Shown here piece by piece: positions 26,275-35,064 of a DNA stretch of 64,000 bases; the first letter of the stretch is position 1; the number at the start of each line of letters is the position of its first letter. Source of the DNA: Streptomyces sp. CA-210063 (GTDB lineage Bacteria > Actinomycetota > Actinomycetes > Streptomycetales > Streptomycetaceae); NCBI RefSeq assembly GCF_024612015.1, contig NZ_CP102512.1, forward strand, positions 6,014,001 to 6,078,000. Direction: 5' to 3'. The notes under the pieces are model-generated. The model was not told the origin of the DNA and made no database searches. It was given only the letters and a program-made list of their open reading frames with translations. The translations under genes were made by a program, and so were the position numbers.

Positions 26275-28455
26275 ACCGGGCCGCCCGTCGCCGAGGCCCG
26301 CCAACTGCGCGGCCACGGCATCGGCGTCCGACGCGCCCAGCGACGTGAACAGCTCCAGCGATGCCTGCCACCGGTCACGGGCCGCGTCGATGTGTCCCCC
26401 GGTGGCGTACAGGAAGCCGAGCTGCCGGAGGGCCCGAGCCTCCTCGTACCGACTTCCGGCCCTGCGGCCGAACTCGATGGCCTGTTCATAGGCCCGGGCG
26501 GCGGACACGTCGTCGCCGTCCCGCGCCCGGGCCAGACCGAGCGTGTACGCGGACTGGGCGACGTCGAGGTCGAGGCCCAGCGCGGAGAACAGGGTCATCG
26601 CCTCGGCCGCGTGGCCCGTCGCGTCTGCGGCACGACCCAGCTCGGTCTCGGCCTTGGCCATGCTGCGCAGGGTGATGCCGACCTTCCGCATCGCCCCGGT
26701 CCTGCGATAGACGTCCAGGGCACGCTGCTGCAGGTCCAGCGCCTCGGTGTACGCGCCCTGACGCCGACGGACCGAGGCGAGGTTGGCCAGGGAATCGCTG
26801 AGGCCGTGCTCGTCGTCGAGTTCCGCGAACCGGTCGTGCGCCAGCCGGTACTGACGGGCCGCCTCCTCCACGCGGCCCGACTCCAGCAGAGCACGCCCGA
26901 GGTTGTTGCGCGTCATGGCCTCGGCACGGCGGTCGCCCATGCGCTCGCATCCGGCCAATGCCAGATAGTGGCTCTCCGACCAGCCGTCCAGGTGCTTGGC
27001 CAGGTAGAAGTAGTCACGCAGGGTGTAGGCCAGTTGCCAACGGCGTACGTCGAAGACGGGGTCCTCCAGCCGACAGAGCGCCACCAGCGTGCGCCACTCG
27101 GCGTCCATCCAGCGCAGTGCGTCGGCCCTGCTCGTCATCGGCGGCTCGACCGCGATCGGACGCCCTCCGGTCTCCAGGGGGAAGCGGTGGCGGTACGGCA
27201 TGATGATGCGTCCGGCCCGGTCCGCCATGGACAGGTAGTAGTCGTACAACCCGCCGAGCGGGTGCGGGTGCGGGTGCGGGTGCGGGTGCGGGTCGTGCGT
27301 CGGCGGGTCGGCGGCAGCCGTGTGCAGTTCGCGCCCGTAGGAGCGCAGCAGATCGTGCATCGCGAACCGGTCCCCGGCCGTGTCGTCCACGAGGTGCGAG
27401 TCGGCCAGCCGGCGCAGCAGACGGACAGCCTCGTCGCCCGACGTTCCGAGCAGCGCCGCGGCCGAGGGGAGGTCGAAGGTGTCGCCGGGGTGCAGCGCGA
27501 GGAGTGCGAAGGCGTCGCGTACGGCCGTCGGCAGGCCTCGGTAGGACCAGGAGAACACACCGCGCAGGGTGGAGCGGGTGTCGTCGTCCGCGTCGAAGAG
27601 GTCCAGCCCCGTGCCGATGCCGTTCAGCTCGCCGACGAGCGAGGCGATGCTGCGGGTGGGACGCGTGGCGACCTTCTGCGCCGCGATGCGCAGGGCCAAC
27701 GGAAGGCCCGCGCAATGGGCGGCGAGCCGGCCGACGCTCTCCTTCTCGGCGGCCGCCCGCTCCCCGATCGCGGCATTGAGCAGCGCGAGGCTCTCGGCGC
27801 CGCCGAGCACGCCGAGTGCCACGGTCCGCACCGCATGGTGCACGCCCAGTCCGCTCAGCTTCCGTCGGCTGGTGACCACCACGGCGCAGGTGTCCGAGCC
27901 GGGCAGGAGGGGGCGGACCTGGTCGGTGGAGGAGGCGTTGTCGAGGACGACGAGTACCCGGCGGCCGCTCAGCGCCGTACGGAAGGTGGCCGCCCGTTCC
28001 TCCAGCGGCCCGCTCTCGGCGGCGAACGACCGCCCCAGAGCGCGCAGAAAGCCGCTGAGGACGGTGAGAGGGGAGAGCGGTTCCTCCGGACCGAAACCCC
28101 TCAGGTCCACATAGAGCTGGCCGTCCGGGAAATGGGGGGCGGCCCGGTGACCCCAGAACGCGGCCAGCGCCGTCTTACCCGTGGCGGCGGCACCGGAGAG
28201 CAGCACGATTCTCGGCTGCCCGACCGTAGGCTGCCGGAGCAGGCTTCCCAGCTCCTCCAGTTCGCGGGCGCGCCCCACGAACAAGCCCGCGCTCACTGGA
28301 AGTTGGCGAGGTATCTCGGTTCCCGGCGCGCTTCCGGTCACCTGGATCCCGCCGTCGATCCGGCCTGCCTGGACCACCACGCCGGCGGAGGCGTTGACCG
28401 CGTTGGTGACCTTGTGACCTCGGGGGCGCAGGCGACGGTCCGGGTGATCGGTCAT
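26182..28455 (-). CDS. AfsR-like STAND NTPase with TPR repeats
   Basis: A 757-residue protein without the SARP DNA-binding domain of AfsR. Residues about 14-42 contain the short effector-associated type motif NASAGVVVQAGRIDGG. FVGRARELEEL (59-69), Walker A SGAAATGKTALA (about 87-98), Walker B VLVVLDNAS and a winged-helix region HDLLRSYGRELH follow, then TPRs to the end (MTRNNLGRALLESGRVEEAA, ANLASVRRRQGAYTEALDL). A run of His-Pro dipeptides (27261-27293) links the winged helix and TPRs. ATG at 28455 has GGGGGAG upstream. The last 30 residues are antisense to the opposing gene. It is a signalling NTPase whose output is not visible. Confidence 0.82.
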   Translation of the reverse strand: MTDHPDRRLRPRGHKVTNAVNASAGVVVQAGRIDGGIQVTGSAPGTEIPRQLPVSAGLFVGRARELEELGSLLRQPTVGQPRIVLLSGAAATGKTALAAFWGHRAAPHFPDGQLYVDLRGFGPEEPLSPLTVLSGFLRALGRSFAAESGPLEERAATFRTALSGRRVLVVLDNASSTDQVRPLLPGSDTCAVVVTSRRKLSGLGVHHAVRTVALGVLGGAESLALLNAAIGERAAAEKESVGRLAAHCAGLPLALRIAAQKVATRPTRSIASLVGELNGIGTGLDLFDADDDTRSTLRGVFSWSYRGLPTAVRDAFALLALHPGDTFDLPSAAALLGTSGDEAVRLLRRLADSHLVDDTAGDRFAMHDLLRSYGRELHTAAADPPTHDPHPHPHPHPHPLGGLYDYYLSMADRAGRIIMPYRHRFPLETGGRPIAVEPPMTSRADALRWMDAEWRTLVALCRLEDPVFDVRRWQLAYTLRDYFYLAKHLDGWSESHYLALAGCERMGDRRAEAMTRNNLGRALLESGRVEEAARQYRLAHDRFAELDDEHGLSDSLANLASVRRRQGAYTEALDLQQRALDVYRRTGAMRKVGITLRSMAKAETELGRAADATGHAAEAMTLFSALGLDLDVAQSAYTLGLARARDGDDVSAARAYEQAIEFGRRAGSRYEEARALRQLGFLYATGGHIDAARDRWQASLELFTSLGASDADAVAAQLAGLGDGRPGSVGGVLAQPVEDPVVQDPGDLLVPGTDGLG

Positions 28456-28707
28456 GCGGCTCCCCCTCGGCACACGCTGGCGTATCGCCTCCTTCCCGAG
28501 AGTAGCCACCACCGGCCTCCGCGGACACCGTGCCTCAACTGCGACGGAGCGGCCAACCAAGTGGTCAGGGACGGTCCGTGAGGTCCGCCCCTGCCGTGTG
28601 GCCGTCGCCCGTCACCGGCACGTCCCGGATCTCTCCGGCACCCGGCGTAGGTCTCGTACTCGGCGCATGCGTACCGGCGCCCACTGCCACGGGGACTGGT
28701 GCACGAA

Positions 28708-29478
28708 CTACCAGTCGGTGGTGAAGCCGCCGAAGCGGCCCCGGTGGAACAGCAAGGGCGCGCTCTCTTCGCCGCCCGTGCCCAGCGCCTCCACCCGGCC
28801 CACCACGATCAGGTGGTCCCCGCCGGTGTGCACGGCGTGGATCGTGCAGTCGATCCAGGCGGGGGCGCCGATGAGGCGGGGGGAGCCGGTGGCGGGGGCC
28901 GGCTCGTGGGCGACCCCCGCGAACTTGTCGGCGCCGCTCACCGCGAAGCGCCGGCACAACTCGCCCTGCTCCGCGCCGAGTACGTTCACGCAGAAGACGC
29001 CCGCGCGGGCGATACGGGGCCAGGTCGTCGACGTACGGCCGACCATGAAGACGACGAGGGGCGGGTCGAGGGAGAGGGCGGAGAAGGACTGGCAGGCGAA
29101 GCCGGCGGGGCGGGCGTCGGGGTGTCCGCCGGCGCGTTCGGCGGGGTGTCCGCTGGGGTGTCCGCCCGCGCGTTCGCTGGTTTCGGAGTCGTCGGCCGCC
29201 GGGGCCCCCGAAACCGTCGGTGCCCCCGAAGCCGCCGGGACCGCCGTGATCCCCGGGGCGGTGATCACTGTGACACCCGTCGCGAAGTTGCCCAGTACGC
29301 GCCGGAATTCGGCCTGGTCGACGGGCGCGCGCTCGTTCTCGCCGACGCAGCGCAGTTCGGGGCGGGGCAGCGCTTCGACCGGCCCCGTCGTCATCCTCGC
29401 GGCCGTACGAGTCCGGTCCGACCGCAGATAGCGGACGGCGGCGGCTGCCATTCCCGCGTGTCCCATCACATCGCCCAT
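28708..29478 (-). CDS. Flavin reductase (HsaB-like)
   Basis: A 256-residue FMN-dependent reductase of the type that feeds reduced flavin to two-component monooxygenases. Core motifs: RRVLGNFATGVTVITAPG, GFACQSFSALSLDPPLVVF and, near the end, GGDHLIVVGRVEAL with PLLFHRGRFGGF. This is closest in my reading to HsaB of 3-HSA hydroxylase. A Gly/His/Pro-rich insertion of about 40 residues (29104-29220) splits strand 1 from strand 2. No monooxygenase partner lies next to it. Start: ATG 29478 is five bases from a perfect operator palindrome and has no ribosome-binding site, which suggests a leaderless message; ATGs at 29466 and 29451 are alternatives. Confidence 0.82.
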   Translation of the reverse strand: MGDVMGHAGMAAAAVRYLRSDRTRTAARMTTGPVEALPRPELRCVGENERAPVDQAEFRRVLGNFATGVTVITAPGITAVPAASGAPTVSGAPAADDSETSERAGGHPSGHPAERAGGHPDARPAGFACQSFSALSLDPPLVVFMVGRTSTTWPRIARAGVFCVNVLGAEQGELCRRFAVSGADKFAGVAHEPAPATGSPRLIGAPAWIDCTIHAVHTGGDHLIVVGRVEALGTGGEESAPLLFHRGRFGGFTTDW

Positions 29479-29483
29479 TGAAA

Positions 29484-29498
29484 CTGACGGTCCGTCAG
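29484..29498. promoter_or_regulatory. Perfect 15-bp operator palindrome upstream of the flavin reductase
   Basis: CTGACGGTCCGTCAG is an exact dyad about its central T and contains the full box TGACG-GTC-CGTCA. It lies in the 56-bp gap after the enoyl-CoA hydratase stop and ends five bases before the ATG at 29478, so bound protein would block promoter or initiation. Confidence 0.8.
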
Positions 29499-29534
29499 AA
29501 GGGAAGTCCCCGTGCGGCCCCGTCAGTGGTCCTG

Positions 29535-30362
29535 TCAGCGGCCCTGGAAGCGCGGTGTCCGTCGCTCCACGAAGCTCGCCACGCCCTCCTGGGCGTCCGC
29601 CGTCGTCATGTTGATCTCCTGCGCGGCGGCCTCGGCGGAGAAGGCGGTGGCGCGGTCGGTGTCGAGGGAGGTGTTGACCAGGTGTTTGGTCAAGGCCAGG
29701 GCGCGGGTGGGGCCGGCGGCGAGGCGTTCCGCCCACTCGCGGGCCGTCTTCTCCAGGTCCTGGGCGGGGACGACACGGTTGACCAGGCCGAGGCGTTCCG
29801 CGTCGGCGGCGGGCAGGGCGTCGCCGAAGAACATCAGCTCCTTCGCCCGATGGGGGCCGACGAGGCGGGGCAGGAGGTACGCGCCGCCGCCGTCGGGGAC
29901 GAGGCCGCGCCGTACGAACACCTCGATGAAACGGGCCTCCTCGGCCGCCAGTACGAGGTCGCAGGCGAGGGCGATATGCGCGCCGAGGCCGGCCGCCGTG
30001 CCGTTCACCGCCGCGATCACCGGCTTCTCGCAGTCGAGGACGGCGGCGATGAGGCGCTGGGCGCCGAGCCGGATGGTGCGCGCCACGTCCCCGGGCACCC
30101 GCTGCCCGCTGCCCGCTGCCGCGCCGCGCAGGTCCGCCCCCGCGCAGAAGCCTCGGCCCGTCGCGGTGATGACGACCGCGCGGACGGCGGGGTCGGCGGA
30201 GGCGTCCGAGAGGAGGTGGATGAGGTGTTCCCGCTGGTCAGGGGTGAGGGCGTTCATCGCCTCGGGGCGGTTGAGGGTGATCCACGAGACGGCGTTGTCA
30301 GTGGCGTGCAGTATCAATGAGTCACGGGATTTTTCGGGATGTTCAAGGGGGGAAGCGGACAT
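29535..30362 (-). CDS. Enoyl-CoA hydratase/isomerase
   Basis: A 275-residue crotonase-fold enzyme. The oxyanion-hole segments are GRGFCAGADLRG (about residues 69-80) and AVNGTAAGLGAHIALACD (about 116-133). The catalytic region FVRRGLVPDGGGAYLLPRLVG follows with aspartate at the usual second acid position. The first glutamate of crotonase is replaced by alanine/leucine in GTAAGLG, so isomerase or hydrolase chemistry is possible. It follows the ADP-forming acyl-CoA synthetase gene after 145 bp of repeat-rich DNA and is probably co-transcribed with it under the two boxes near 32850. Confidence 0.9.
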   Translation of the reverse strand: MSASPLEHPEKSRDSLILHATDNAVSWITLNRPEAMNALTPDQREHLIHLLSDASADPAVRAVVITATGRGFCAGADLRGAAAGSGQRVPGDVARTIRLGAQRLIAAVLDCEKPVIAAVNGTAAGLGAHIALACDLVLAAEEARFIEVFVRRGLVPDGGGAYLLPRLVGPHRAKELMFFGDALPAADAERLGLVNRVVPAQDLEKTAREWAERLAAGPTRALALTKHLVNTSLDTDRATAFSAEAAAQEINMTTADAQEGVASFVERRTPRFQGR

Positions 30363-30402
30363 GTGGGTGCTCCTGTTTTTACGGGGAGTGATGAATGCCC
30401 TC

Positions 30403-30486
30403 GGTGTGCTGGTCGTCCGTGGTGCGACGGTCGTCTTCGGTGTGCTGGTCGTACGTGGTGTGCTGGTCGTCAGCGGTGTGCTGGAC
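30403..30486. repeat. 18-bp tandem repeat, 4.7 copies
   Basis: Units begin at 30403, 30421, 30439, 30457 and 30475 (last one partial) and follow GGTGTGCTGGTCGTACGT with small differences. They fill the gap between the ADP-forming synthetase and enoyl-CoA hydratase genes. The period is a whole number of codons, but no gene is called here. Confidence 0.85.
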
Positions 30487-30507
30487 GCCCTCGCTGTGCG
30501 GCGGCGC

Positions 30508-32760
30508 TCAGCGGCACACCGCCAGCGCGTCCAGCGCCACGGCTCCCTGTCCCCTCGGCAGCACCATCAGCGGGTTGATGTCCAGCTCCGCGATGTCGTC
30601 GCCGAGTTCGAGCGCCATGCGCTGCACGCGGAGCACGACCTCCGCGAGGGCGTCCACGTCGGCCGGGGGAGCCCCGCGCACCCCGTCCAGCAGGGCCCGC
30701 CCGCGCAGTTCGGAGAGCATGGCGCGGGCCTGGTCCTCGCCGAAGGGCGGCACGCGTACGGCGGAGTCGCGGAGGACCTCCACGAGGACACCGCCGAGGC
30801 CGACCGTGACCGTCGGCCCGAAGAGGTCGTCGTGGGTGACGCCCACGACCATCTCCACGCCCCGCTCGACCATCTGGCACACCAGCACCCCGTCGAGGGA
30901 GACATCCTCGTAGCGGGCGATGTCCGTCAGTTCCCGATAGGCGTCGCGGATCTGGCTCGCGGAGGTCAGGCCGATCTTCACCAGGCCGAGTTCCGTCTTG
31001 TGGGCGATGCGGGCGCCGGAGGCCTTCATGACCACCGGGTAGCCGACGAGGCTCGCCGCGCGTACGGCCGCCGCCGCGCTGGTCACCAGCTGCTCGCGCG
31101 GCACGCGTATCCCGTACGCGCGCAGCAGCTGCTTGGCCGCGTGCTCGCTCAGCTGCTGCCCGGGTCGCATCAGCGCCTTCGCCTTGCGGAAGGAGGGCGA
31201 GGGGGAGCGCGGTGCCTCGTCGAAGGGGGAGCGGTAGGCGGCGGTGAAGCGGGTGTGGTCGAGATGGGCGCGGACGGCGGTGATGCAGTTGGCGAAGGTA
31301 CGGAAGGTCGCCACCCGGGACGACCCGAGGAGGGTCTCGCGGTACGCGGCTTCCGTGCCCACCGGCGACCCCCACACCACGCACACCAGCTTGTCCGTCC
31401 GCTCCGCCGCGGCCACCAGGTCCTGGGCGAGCTTGTCGCTCATCGGCGGGAAGGGGCCGGTGATGGGGCAGATCAGCACTCCCACGGCCGGGTCGTCGAG
31501 GATCGCGTCGAGGATGCGGGGGCCGCGCCAGTCGCCCACGGGGTGGCCGCCGTTGTCGACGGGGTTGGCCACGCTCAGATAGTCGGGGATCCACTGGTGC
31601 AGCTCGGCCTGCTTGGCCTCCGAGAGGGTGGGGAGGGGCAGTCCGGCCTCCGTGGCCAGGTCGGCGAAGTGCGCGCCCGTGCCGCCCGAGATCGAATAGA
31701 CGACGACGCCCTCGGCCCTCGGTTCGGCCGGCCCCGGGGTGCGGGGTCGGCGGGCCCGGGCCAGCAGGGTGGCCGTGTCCTGGAGCTCGTCGAGCCCGTC
31801 GACGCGTATCACGCCGTACTGCCGCATCGCCGCGTCGACCACCGCGTCCGCGCCGGTCAGCTTGCCGGTGTGGGAGGCGGCGGTGCGGGCGCCGGTCTCG
31901 GTGCGGCCGACCTTGACCGCGACGACGGGCACACCGCGCCGGGCGGCCCGGTCGGCGGCGAGGAGGAAGGAGCGGCCGTCCTTCAGGCCCTCGACGTAAG
32001 CGGCGATGGCGCCCACCTCGGGGCGTTCGGCGAAGTAGGAGATGAAGTCGGCGGTCTCCAGATCGGCCTCGTTGCCGGTGGGGGCCCAGTGGGAGAGGCG
32101 GATGCCGAGTTCCTGGAGGGAGAAGACGGGGCGGCCCTGGTGGCCGGACTGGGTGATCAGCGCGATCGCCGGTCCGTCGAGGTCGTCGCGGAAGCGCTCG
32201 AAGGCGTTGAGGTTGGTGTTGGGGCCGAGCAGCCGCAGGCCTTCGGCGCGGGCCACGGCGGCGGCCAGCCGTTCCTGCGCTGCCGCGCCCTCCGCGCCGG
32301 TCTCGGCGAAGCCGGAGGCGAAGGCGACGGCGAACTTCACCTTGGCCTCGGCCAGTTCGCCGATCACGGGGAGGGGGTCGGAGAGGAGCAGTACGGCGAG
32401 ATCGACCCGTTCGGGCAGGTCGGCGACGGAAGGGGAGCAGGGGATGCCGAAGACCGACTCGCGCGTGGGGTGCACGGGGTGCAGCCGGGCGCCGACCCGT
32501 TCGGACCAGGCGAGCAACTGCCGGGTGATCCCGGTGTTCGGCCGGCCCTCCGTGTCCGAGGCGCCGACGACGGCCACCGACTCGGGGCGGAAGAAACGGT
32601 CCAGATCGGGGACGGCGGCGTACAGCGGACGCCCGCTGACGTCCAGGTCGCCGGCCTCGGCGGGCCTGCCGTGCACGACCTGCGCGGGGTGCTCGCCGCA
32701 GGCGATGGCGCGGGCCCGGCGGGAGTCGGTGGTGAGGGTGCCGTGGGTTGATCCAAGCAT
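30508..32760 (-). CDS. ADP-forming acyl-CoA synthetase (acetate-CoA-ligase-like)
   Basis: A 750-residue single-chain NDP-forming synthetase. Residues about 50-145 are the CoA-binding Rossmann domain (SVAVVGASDTEGRPNTGI). The middle is the succinyl-CoA-ligase-like part, with SHTGKLTGADAVVDAAMRQY bearing the conserved His region. The C-terminal 230 residues are an ATP-grasp domain (VMKASGARIAHKTELGLVKI, and LDINPLMVLPRGQGAVALDA). It activates a carboxylic acid with ATP to acyl-CoA plus ADP; the acid is unknown. ATG at 32760. Two operator-like boxes lie 69 and 102 bp upstream. Confidence 0.9.
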   Translation of the reverse strand: MLGSTHGTLTTDSRRARAIACGEHPAQVVHGRPAEAGDLDVSGRPLYAAVPDLDRFFRPESVAVVGASDTEGRPNTGITRQLLAWSERVGARLHPVHPTRESVFGIPCSPSVADLPERVDLAVLLLSDPLPVIGELAEAKVKFAVAFASGFAETGAEGAAAQERLAAAVARAEGLRLLGPNTNLNAFERFRDDLDGPAIALITQSGHQGRPVFSLQELGIRLSHWAPTGNEADLETADFISYFAERPEVGAIAAYVEGLKDGRSFLLAADRAARRGVPVVAVKVGRTETGARTAASHTGKLTGADAVVDAAMRQYGVIRVDGLDELQDTATLLARARRPRTPGPAEPRAEGVVVYSISGGTGAHFADLATEAGLPLPTLSEAKQAELHQWIPDYLSVANPVDNGGHPVGDWRGPRILDAILDDPAVGVLICPITGPFPPMSDKLAQDLVAAAERTDKLVCVVWGSPVGTEAAYRETLLGSSRVATFRTFANCITAVRAHLDHTRFTAAYRSPFDEAPRSPSPSFRKAKALMRPGQQLSEHAAKQLLRAYGIRVPREQLVTSAAAAVRAASLVGYPVVMKASGARIAHKTELGLVKIGLTSASQIRDAYRELTDIARYEDVSLDGVLVCQMVERGVEMVVGVTHDDLFGPTVTVGLGGVLVEVLRDSAVRVPPFGEDQARAMLSELRGRALLDGVRGAPPADVDALAEVVLRVQRMALELGDDIAELDINPLMVLPRGQGAVALDALAVCR

Positions 32761-32828
32761 CGGTCCGCCCGCTCCTGTGTGACAGCCATGACAGCCAATT
32801 CAGTGGCGTGGTGCCTTCACGTTCACGT

Positions 32829-32847
32829 ATCTGACGCTACGTCAGAT
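32829..32847. promoter_or_regulatory. 19-bp operator palindrome, proximal site of the synthetase operon
   Basis: ATCTGACG and CGTCAGAT arms flank CTA without mismatch; the core is TGACG-CTA-CGTCA. It lies 69 bp upstream of the ADP-forming synthetase start. Confidence 0.8.
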
Positions 32848-32861
32848 TTCAGACTACTGAA

Positions 32862-32876
32862 CTGACGCTCTGTCAG
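32862..32876. promoter_or_regulatory. Operator palindrome, distal site of the synthetase operon
   Basis: CTGACGCTCTGTCAG, core TGACG-CTC-TGTCA with one mismatch. The centres of this and the proximal site are 31 bp apart, about three helical turns, allowing paired binding. Confidence 0.7.
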
Positions 32877-33113
32877 GGAATGGGTCTGCGAGCAAAGTTA
32901 CGCGGCAGTAAGGAAGTTGTACCCGCGCGGGCGGCGGTCAGACGTATACGGCCGCATCCGTCTGCGTTCGCCTTCGGGTGCTTGGCGGCGGGGTCGCCAC
33001 GGGGCCTCGGCTTCCTTGTGTTCGGGACCCCTCCCCGGCCACCCGCGGGAACATCAGGGCCTATGACCGAGCAAGATGCCCTGTCTGTACGGCAGTTGGG
33101 GGAGTGAGTCGTT

Positions 33114-34985
33114 ATGAGTGGGTCCGAAGAGCCGTCGGGTGTCGAGCCGTCGGGTGTCGGTGGCACGGGAGAGCCGTCGGGCGGACCTGAGTCCACGCTG
33201 CCCGAGCCTCCGTCGTCGCCCCCGCCCCCGCCCCCGCCCCCGCCCCCACCCCCGATGCCCGTTGGTCCGCCGCCCGTTGGTCCGCCGGCCGTTGGTTCGC
33301 CGGCCGATGGACCGCCGGCCGTCGAGCCGTCGCCCTCCGAGTGGTTGACCTACACGCTGCCGGAGGAGCCCGAGGACGCCGCGCCCGAGGACACCGTGCC
33401 CGGGGACCCGTGGCGGGCCGCGGCGGCGGGGCTGTTCAACCTCAGTGGGCTCGGGCTCGGGTATGTGCTCCTTCGGCGCTGGCCGCAGGCCGCCGTGTGC
33501 TGGATCGCGACCGGCTGGCTGCTGGTGGCCGCGCTGCCCGCCGACCCGGACGGGGTGCCGGGCGGGGCGGTGTGGGCGTACGGCCTCGTTCTGGTGCTCG
33601 CCGCGATCCACGGGGCGTGGCTGGCGCGCCGTACGCGGCTGACGTTGCCGTGGCGGTCGACGGTCGCCGCCGGGCTCGGGCTCGTGCTGCTCGCCGTGCC
33701 GGCCGGTGGGGCGGTGGGGTACGAGGCGGCGCGGGAAGAGGCGTACCAGCAGATGCTGCTCGACCGGCTCGCCAGGACGGACCGGCTGGTCACCGCCGCC
33801 TCGCAGCGGGACGGCTTCGCCGAGGCCGAGCAGGACTACGAGCGGGCGCTGAAGGCCTACCGTGCGCTCGGCGACGACCACCCCGGCAGCCGGGCGGCCC
33901 AGCGCATCCCCGACCGCCTCGACCGGTTCTACGACACCGTCGCCGCGCCGTACCGCGAGAAGGAGTACTGCGAGGCTCTGGAACCGCTGAGGTATCTGTG
34001 GAAGCTGCCCGACAGGATGAGCGGCATGCGGTTCGGCGCCCTCACCTCCTGGCCAGAGGGGCCCCTTGCCACGTCGCTCTACGAGTGCGGCATCACGAAC
34101 CTCGGCTCCGACGCCGTGACCGAAGCGGAGGCGAACGGCGGCGCACTGGCCGAACTCCTGCGTGACTTCGCCGACTCGGCGCCGGCCGCCAGGGTCGAAC
34201 CGGCCGTCAGCGCGGAGATCGAGAAGAAGTCCAAGGCGCTGAAGGGCGACGACCCCTGCCCGGCCCGCGAGGAATTGCAGGTCATCAGCCAGACCGTGGC
34301 CGACCTGCCCGAGGGCAGCCCCGGTGACGGGCTGCGCACGGCCGCCGGCAAGGCGGTGGAGTCCGGCGCCTACGCCTGCGGGGTGGACGAGTTCGAGGAC
34401 GACAAGTTCGGCGCGGCGGCGGCGACACTCAACGACTTCGCCGACATGTACGAGGACAACAAGAACGCGAAGCGTGCCCGGCAGATCGCCATCGCCGCGG
34501 AGATCGCCGAGGAACGGCCCGAGGCGGGCCGGAAGCTGCCGCCCTCCCGCGGCCCGGGCGGCGCCACGATGCCGATGGAGATCAGCAACGACGCCCCGAC
34601 GGCGGTCGAGTTTCTCTACACCGGCCCGGTCACCGGCAGCGTCTACCTCCCGGCGTGCACCGACTGCACCGAGTACTCCAGCGAGTCGGAGGCCTCGGAC
34701 GCCGCCTGCGCGAACAGCGGCATCGACTACCCGACCAACTACCTCAACCTGCCCGCCGGCGACTACCACACCCTCATCAAGTACGCCGACGAATCCGTCG
34801 AAGACACAGAGGCCGTGGAGAACAAGGCCGACGGGATGAGCATCGATCCCGGCTACACGTACACCAACTGCACGTACGTCGTGAGCGAGAGCAGCTACCC
34901 GGGGTATCCCGACCTTCCGACCCTGCCGGAACTCCCGGAGATAGAGCCGATCGAGCCGATCGAGCCCCTCGATCCGATCGTCTGA
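33114..34985 (+). CDS. Proline-rich membrane-anchored protein of unknown function
   Basis: A 623-residue protein. Residues 1-100 are a Pro/Gly/Ser/Glu-rich cytoplasmic part with a run of 12 prolines and repeats of PVGPP type. Three hydrophobic segments lie between about residues 105 and 210 (GLFNLSGLGLGYVLLRR, CWIATGWLLVAALP, and WAYGLVLVLAAIHGAWLA plus TVAAGLGLVLLAVPAGGAVG). The remaining 400 residues look extracytoplasmic: a TPR-like stretch (AEQDYERALKAYRALGDDHP), several cysteines, and a final domain with YLPACTDCTEY and LPAGDYHTLIKY. It ends in repeats of IEPIEP. No family is recognised. It faces the flavin monooxygenase gene across a hairpin. Confidence 0.75.
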   Translation: MSGSEEPSGVEPSGVGGTGEPSGGPESTLPEPPSSPPPPPPPPPPPPMPVGPPPVGPPAVGSPADGPPAVEPSPSEWLTYTLPEEPEDAAPEDTVPGDPWRAAAAGLFNLSGLGLGYVLLRRWPQAAVCWIATGWLLVAALPADPDGVPGGAVWAYGLVLVLAAIHGAWLARRTRLTLPWRSTVAAGLGLVLLAVPAGGAVGYEAAREEAYQQMLLDRLARTDRLVTAASQRDGFAEAEQDYERALKAYRALGDDHPGSRAAQRIPDRLDRFYDTVAAPYREKEYCEALEPLRYLWKLPDRMSGMRFGALTSWPEGPLATSLYECGITNLGSDAVTEAEANGGALAELLRDFADSAPAARVEPAVSAEIEKKSKALKGDDPCPAREELQVISQTVADLPEGSPGDGLRTAAGKAVESGAYACGVDEFEDDKFGAAAATLNDFADMYEDNKNAKRARQIAIAAEIAEERPEAGRKLPPSRGPGGATMPMEISNDAPTAVEFLYTGPVTGSVYLPACTDCTEYSSESEASDAACANSGIDYPTNYLNLPAGDYHTLIKYADESVEDTEAVENKADGMSIDPGYTYTNCTYVVSESSYPGYPDLPTLPELPEIEPIEPIEPLDPIV

Positions 34986-34991
34986 CTCACT

Positions 34992-35055
34992 GGGACAGCC
35001 ATCCGCCGGTACCGCCGGTACCGCCAGTGCCGCCGGTGCCGTGGTTGGCTGTCCC
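34992..35055. terminator. Probable bidirectional terminator hairpin
   Basis: GGGACAGCCA (34992-35001) pairs with TGGCTGTCCC (35046-35055) between two convergent genes. The 44-bp loop consists of tandem CCGCCGGTA-like nonamers. No T-run follows, as is common for streptomycete terminators. Confidence 0.5.
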
Positions 35056-35064
35056 GGCGTCCGC

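Larger units (their letters stand above)
32761..33113. other. 353-bp divergent intergenic region
   Basis: Besides the two operator palindromes on the synthetase side, nothing further is recognised up to the start of the proline-rich membrane protein at 33114. Short frames here lack ribosome-binding sites. Confidence 0.5.

Noticed and set aside
30403..30486. Possible CRISPR-like array in the 18-bp repeats (also 22479-22556 and 36796-36885)
   Set aside because: Units are contiguous or nearly so, without unique spacers, and no cas genes are present.
33224..33260. Cytosine-rich run as a G-quadruplex regulatory site
   Set aside because: It encodes the poly-proline run of the membrane protein in frame, and there is no independent sign of regulation.
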